A DNA stretch of 64,000 nt. Source: an uncultured Eubacterium sp. (GTDB lineage Bacteria; Bacillota; Clostridia; Lachnospirales; Lachnospiraceae). This document shows, one piece after another, positions 61,759 to 64,000 of this stretch. The stretch is from positions 62,001 to 126,000 of the forward strand of contig CAKRFN010000007.1 in NCBI GenBank assembly GCA_934320655.1, given 5' to 3'. The position numbers were made by a program, and so were the translations under genes. The notes below the pieces were generated by a model that was given only the letters and a program-made list of their open reading frames with translations, was not told the DNA's origin and did not search any database. Numbering within the stretch: the first letter of the stretch is position 1; each line of letters begins with the position of its first letter.

Positions 61759-61895
61759 CCGCTTACATAGCTGTATTGTATCACAAAAAAAACAATTTGT
61801 CGATTTCTATATTTTACCCGGCCTGTCATCAGACCGCCTGTGATATGCATCTTCCTGCAATCTTCTTCTGGATTTTATAATGATGAAAAAATAAA

Positions 61896-62356
61896 TTAAC
61901 TCAGATGACCTGTTAATTTATATTTTGTAATATCTTTCCAATTCACCGGAAATCCCATCTTTCCCAACAATTCTTCTTCACTGATATGTACGACTGATTT
62001 CGTGACCTTATCGATTTCCCTGCTCAGTTTCTTCTTAAAATCCATAAAGTCCTGTTTTGGTAAAAGGTATCTGAACGCAAATGTCTCTCGATCTGTAACA
62101 GATACTTAAAAAACAGTTCTCGAAGCTCCGCGTCAAATCGATATAAGCTCACAATTTCATCAAAGCTTGGCCCCGTTTTATATCCCTTGGTGTATGGCAC
62201 CCGGAATAAATGCTTATATCCACCCATCAAAGGAAAATATCCGATATGATGCAGAACTTCTTCTGCATATACACGATCTGTTACTATAATACCCTTTTCA
62301 TCTATCAGCCAGTCTACCTGTTGGCCAAAGGTTGTAAATTTCTTTGGTGTATGCAC
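61896..62356 (-). pseudogene. Abi_2 (AbiD/F-type) abortive-infection gene with internal deletion
   Basis: The N-terminal part (MHTPKKFTTFGQQVDWLIDE onward to YLLQIERHL, about 95 residues) is a normal Abi_2 start. The frame then shifts and stops at 62024. In another frame the true C-terminus continues as FRYLLPKQDFMDFKKKLSRE and ends LLGKMGFPVNWKDITKYK, stopping at 61896. Members are about 300 residues, so roughly 150 central residues are missing. The joint lies near 62062-62075, where TTGCGTTC can be read as part of either segment. Abi_2 proteins are HEPN-related and act in phage defence or RNA-linked toxin systems. This copy cannot make a full protein. Confidence 0.85.
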
Positions 62357-62442
62357 GTTTTTCTCCCTATAACTAAAAGAGGGAGAGACCCGCAGGCTCT
62401 CCCCCGCCTGTAGGCTTCACAAGTTTCTACAGAACGATCACT
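62357..62442 (-). ncRNA. Structured leader upstream of the Abi gene (abiF RNA candidate)
   Basis: Between the promoter and the Abi start lies an 85-base leader. It has a hairpin GGGAGAG/CTCTCCC (62381-62387/62397-62403), a small GCC/GGC hairpin (62406-62415) and a purine-rich end before the ATG. A structured RNA motif named abiF has been described upstream of such genes. Position, size and hairpins fit, but I cannot confirm it without a covariance search. Confidence 0.5.
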
Positions 62443-62448
62443 AAGCAT

Positions 62449-62477
62449 AGTATATGGTATCCAAGTCAGATTGTCAA
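62449..62477 (-). promoter_or_regulatory. Strong promoter of the Abi leader
   Basis: On the minus strand a perfect TTGACA (62477-62472) and TATACT (62454-62449) are 17 bases apart. Transcription should start near 62442. The 218 bases further upstream (62478-62695) show no gene. Confidence 0.8.
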
Positions 62478-62695
62478 GTAGCCAGACCTCATCAGCCACA
62501 TACATACTCAGGAATATTATATGCGATTATCTATAAAATTTTTCTTACACTGTTAGTTACATTTCCGTCTATTAAACCGTTCCCTGAAAGGGATCTATAC
62601 TACGATTACTATTACACGTCAATTTGGCAGTCCGAGCCGTCCGATTGCCAAGCGCCTGTGCTTTTCATGACCGTATATGTCAGGGTATCCACCCC

Positions 62696-64000
62696 TTATC
62701 TCTGTCTCCGGTCAATTCCGTGTTTTCTGTAATACTCAGCCTTGTCCTCATACATTTGTTTCTCAGCTTCCCGCAGGAGCGCATCCAGATCTGTCACAGC
62801 CTGTGCCCTCCACAATGATCCAACCGCCATATTGACGGAACATTCCTCCATCAACGTATGCAGCTTTGCAATCCGCTCCTCTAACTCCTCCGGGGCAATA
62901 CCGGGGCAGAGCACCAGCAGCTCATCACCTCCCATGCGGAAGATGCCATACCCGTCAAACACCTCCATCAGACAGCCACACGCCCGCAGGATCAGGCGGT
63001 CTCCTGCCACATGTCCCTCGCAGTCATTCACACATTTCAAGCTGGTGATATCAGCATAAATGACACCCAGACCCGCCTCCTTATCCATCTCATCTACAAA
63101 GACACTCAGTGCAAAACGGTTTCCAAGTCCGGTCATCGGATCCTTGTAGCTCATATCCATGAGCTTTCGCATCAGATTTCTCCGCTTGATGCAGGATACG
63201 AGAAAATATCCCATGATCCGCAGCATGCTCGACGTATATTGCAATGAATCGCGCGGTGGGTTATCTGCGCCATAAAATGCTACGACATCCCCCCGATCAT
63301 ACAACGGCAATACTACGACCGAATGAATGCCCTGCCGCTTCAGATTCTCATACTGCAGCGGATCGCTCTCCCTGATCTCCTCCAGATCCGGAATTAAAAC
63401 AAATTCACCCTCCGAAAAAATCTGATACCAGTTCGCACAGACCTCCGGCGGCAGATTCTGAAGATGATCCTTTTCAGGCATGATGCCCGGTGCCGTCCAC
63501 TCATAAGTGTTATCATCACAGCCCCGTGCATTCTTTTCGAAAATATAGGTCCGCTCAGCATTCAGCGCCTTTCCCAGATGCTCCAGTATGATCTGGATCG
63601 TCTCATCCGGAGTATCTGCCGCAAGCGCTACCCGCAGTCCCTCATTTACGACCACTTCCATGGCTCTATACTTTTGAATCCGCTTATCCTGTGCGCGCTC
63701 CTCGCTGATATCAATACTGAACTCGACACGGTATCTTTTCCCCGTCTCAGCATCCTCGACCAGTGTATCTTTCACGATCATATATTTATCGATCACCGGA
63801 TTATAATAACGCCATTCCTCAAATTTTCCGGCGCAAAGCTTGTCATTGTTACACATCCCACACCGGACAGAGGAATTCTGTATCACCTCATAACACTTTT
63901 TGCCCTGAATATCCTCCACCGAATGAAATCCAAACGCGTCCAACGTCTTGCGGTTCATATAAACGAGTTCGTTCGTCTCTATATCTGCCGCATAGACATA
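62696..64000 (-). CDS. PAS-GAF-GGDEF diguanylate cyclase, partial (5' end outside window)
   Basis: An open frame of 434 codons runs off the right edge; upstream of the first internal ATG at 63958 the frame continues as YVYAADIETNELVY, so the true start lies outside. Domains in order are a PAS domain with a cysteine pair (VRCGMCNNDKLCAGKF), a GAF domain (about 120-270, LNAERTYIFEKNARG), and a GGDEF domain. The active loop reads FRMGGDELLVLC, so phenylalanine is replaced by leucine. No RxxD inhibitory site is seen at the usual place. The GGDE core suggests an active cyclase. No membrane segment is visible in this part. Confidence 0.9.
   Translation of the reverse strand, partial: YVYAADIETNELVYMNRKTLDAFGFHSVEDIQGKKCYEVIQNSSVRCGMCNNDKLCAGKFEEWRYYNPVIDKYMIVKDTLVEDAETGKRYRVEFSIDISEERAQDKRIQKYRAMEVVVNEGLRVALAADTPDETIQIILEHLGKALNAERTYIFEKNARGCDDNTYEWTAPGIMPEKDHLQNLPPEVCANWYQIFSEGEFVLIPDLEEIRESDPLQYENLKRQGIHSVVVLPLYDRGDVVAFYGADNPPRDSLQYTSSMLRIMGYFLVSCIKRRNLMRKLMDMSYKDPMTGLGNRFALSVFVDEMDKEAGLGVIYADITSLKCVNDCEGHVAGDRLILRACGCLMEVFDGYGIFRMGGDELLVLCPGIAPEELEERIAKLHTLMEECSVNMAVGSLWRAQAVTDLDALLREAEKQMYEDKAEYYRKHGIDRRQR

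Noticed and set aside
61638..61880. 80-residue plus-strand frame
   Set aside because: It runs through the long hairpin at 61714-61758 and has no ribosome site.
62454..62732. 92-residue plus-strand frame upstream of the cyclase gene
   Set aside because: It overlaps the Abi promoter and the cyclase 3' end, with no ribosome site and an unusual composition.

Overview
The window is chromosomal DNA from a spore-forming Gram-positive anaerobe, most likely a gut-type member of the Lachnospiraceae (class Clostridia). The evidence is a Bacillus/Clostridium-type block (Asp23, nusB, xseA, xseB, ispA, dxs, tlyA, nadK, argR, recN, spoIVB, spo0A), a GGGtGRT protein next to a NifU-like scaffold, DUF5688 and small Lachnospiraceae-type proteins, a CIRCE-controlled groESL operon and strong AGGAGG ribosome sites. 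A species cannot be named from sequence alone. About nine tenths of the DNA is coding and most genes lie on the minus strand.

Layout. 1-2.9 kb: a truncated Q-rich protein gene with a GNAT-like partner. 3-6.3 kb: a PTS-IIC-like transporter, a NiaR/NadR-type repressor and a MATE pump. 6.5-8.3 kb: a CHASE-GGDEF cyclase. 8.3-10.9 kb: a Q-rich protein with a kinase-like fold and its GNAT partner. 11-12.8 kb: the GGGtGRT/NifU-like pair. 12.9-27.6 kb: nine collinear, closely spaced genes (papain-like 1062-residue protein, AAA+ ATPase, STAND-like ATPase, topB, beta-helix acyltransferase and two GNAT/Q-rich pairs). 27.7-33 kb: asd, argH, queH and an ABC ATPase/permease pair. 33-38 kb: small secreted and membrane proteins, tRNA-Thr, DUF5688, glgA and spo0A. 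38-49 kb: the conserved block from spoIVB to Asp23. 49-54.5 kb: purA, degV, groL and groS. 54.6-61.6 kb: a second system operon (xpaC, telA, HAD, Q-rich protein, GNAT, secreted Ig-like protein). 61.9-62.5 kb: an Abi_2 gene with an internal deletion but an intact promoter and RNA leader. 62.7 kb to the end: a second, partial diguanylate cyclase.

The most unusual content is a two-gene module present five times: a large cytosolic protein and an adjacent protein of about 300 residues with two GNAT-like halves. I call the large proteins QB1-QB5 (Q-rich tail, then usually a basic cluster, then a variable domain) and the partners TG1-TG5. QB2-QB5 begin with MD followed by acidic or amide-rich residues. 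Their C-terminal domains differ: QB2 looks like a PI3/4-kinase-fold enzyme, QB3 and QB4 are paralogues, and QB5 has a Gly/His-rich domain. Two modules sit in the nine-gene run with two ATPases and topoisomerase III. Another sits in an operon with TelA and XpaC. This looks like a lineage-specific, multi-effector system whose function cannot be read from the sequence.
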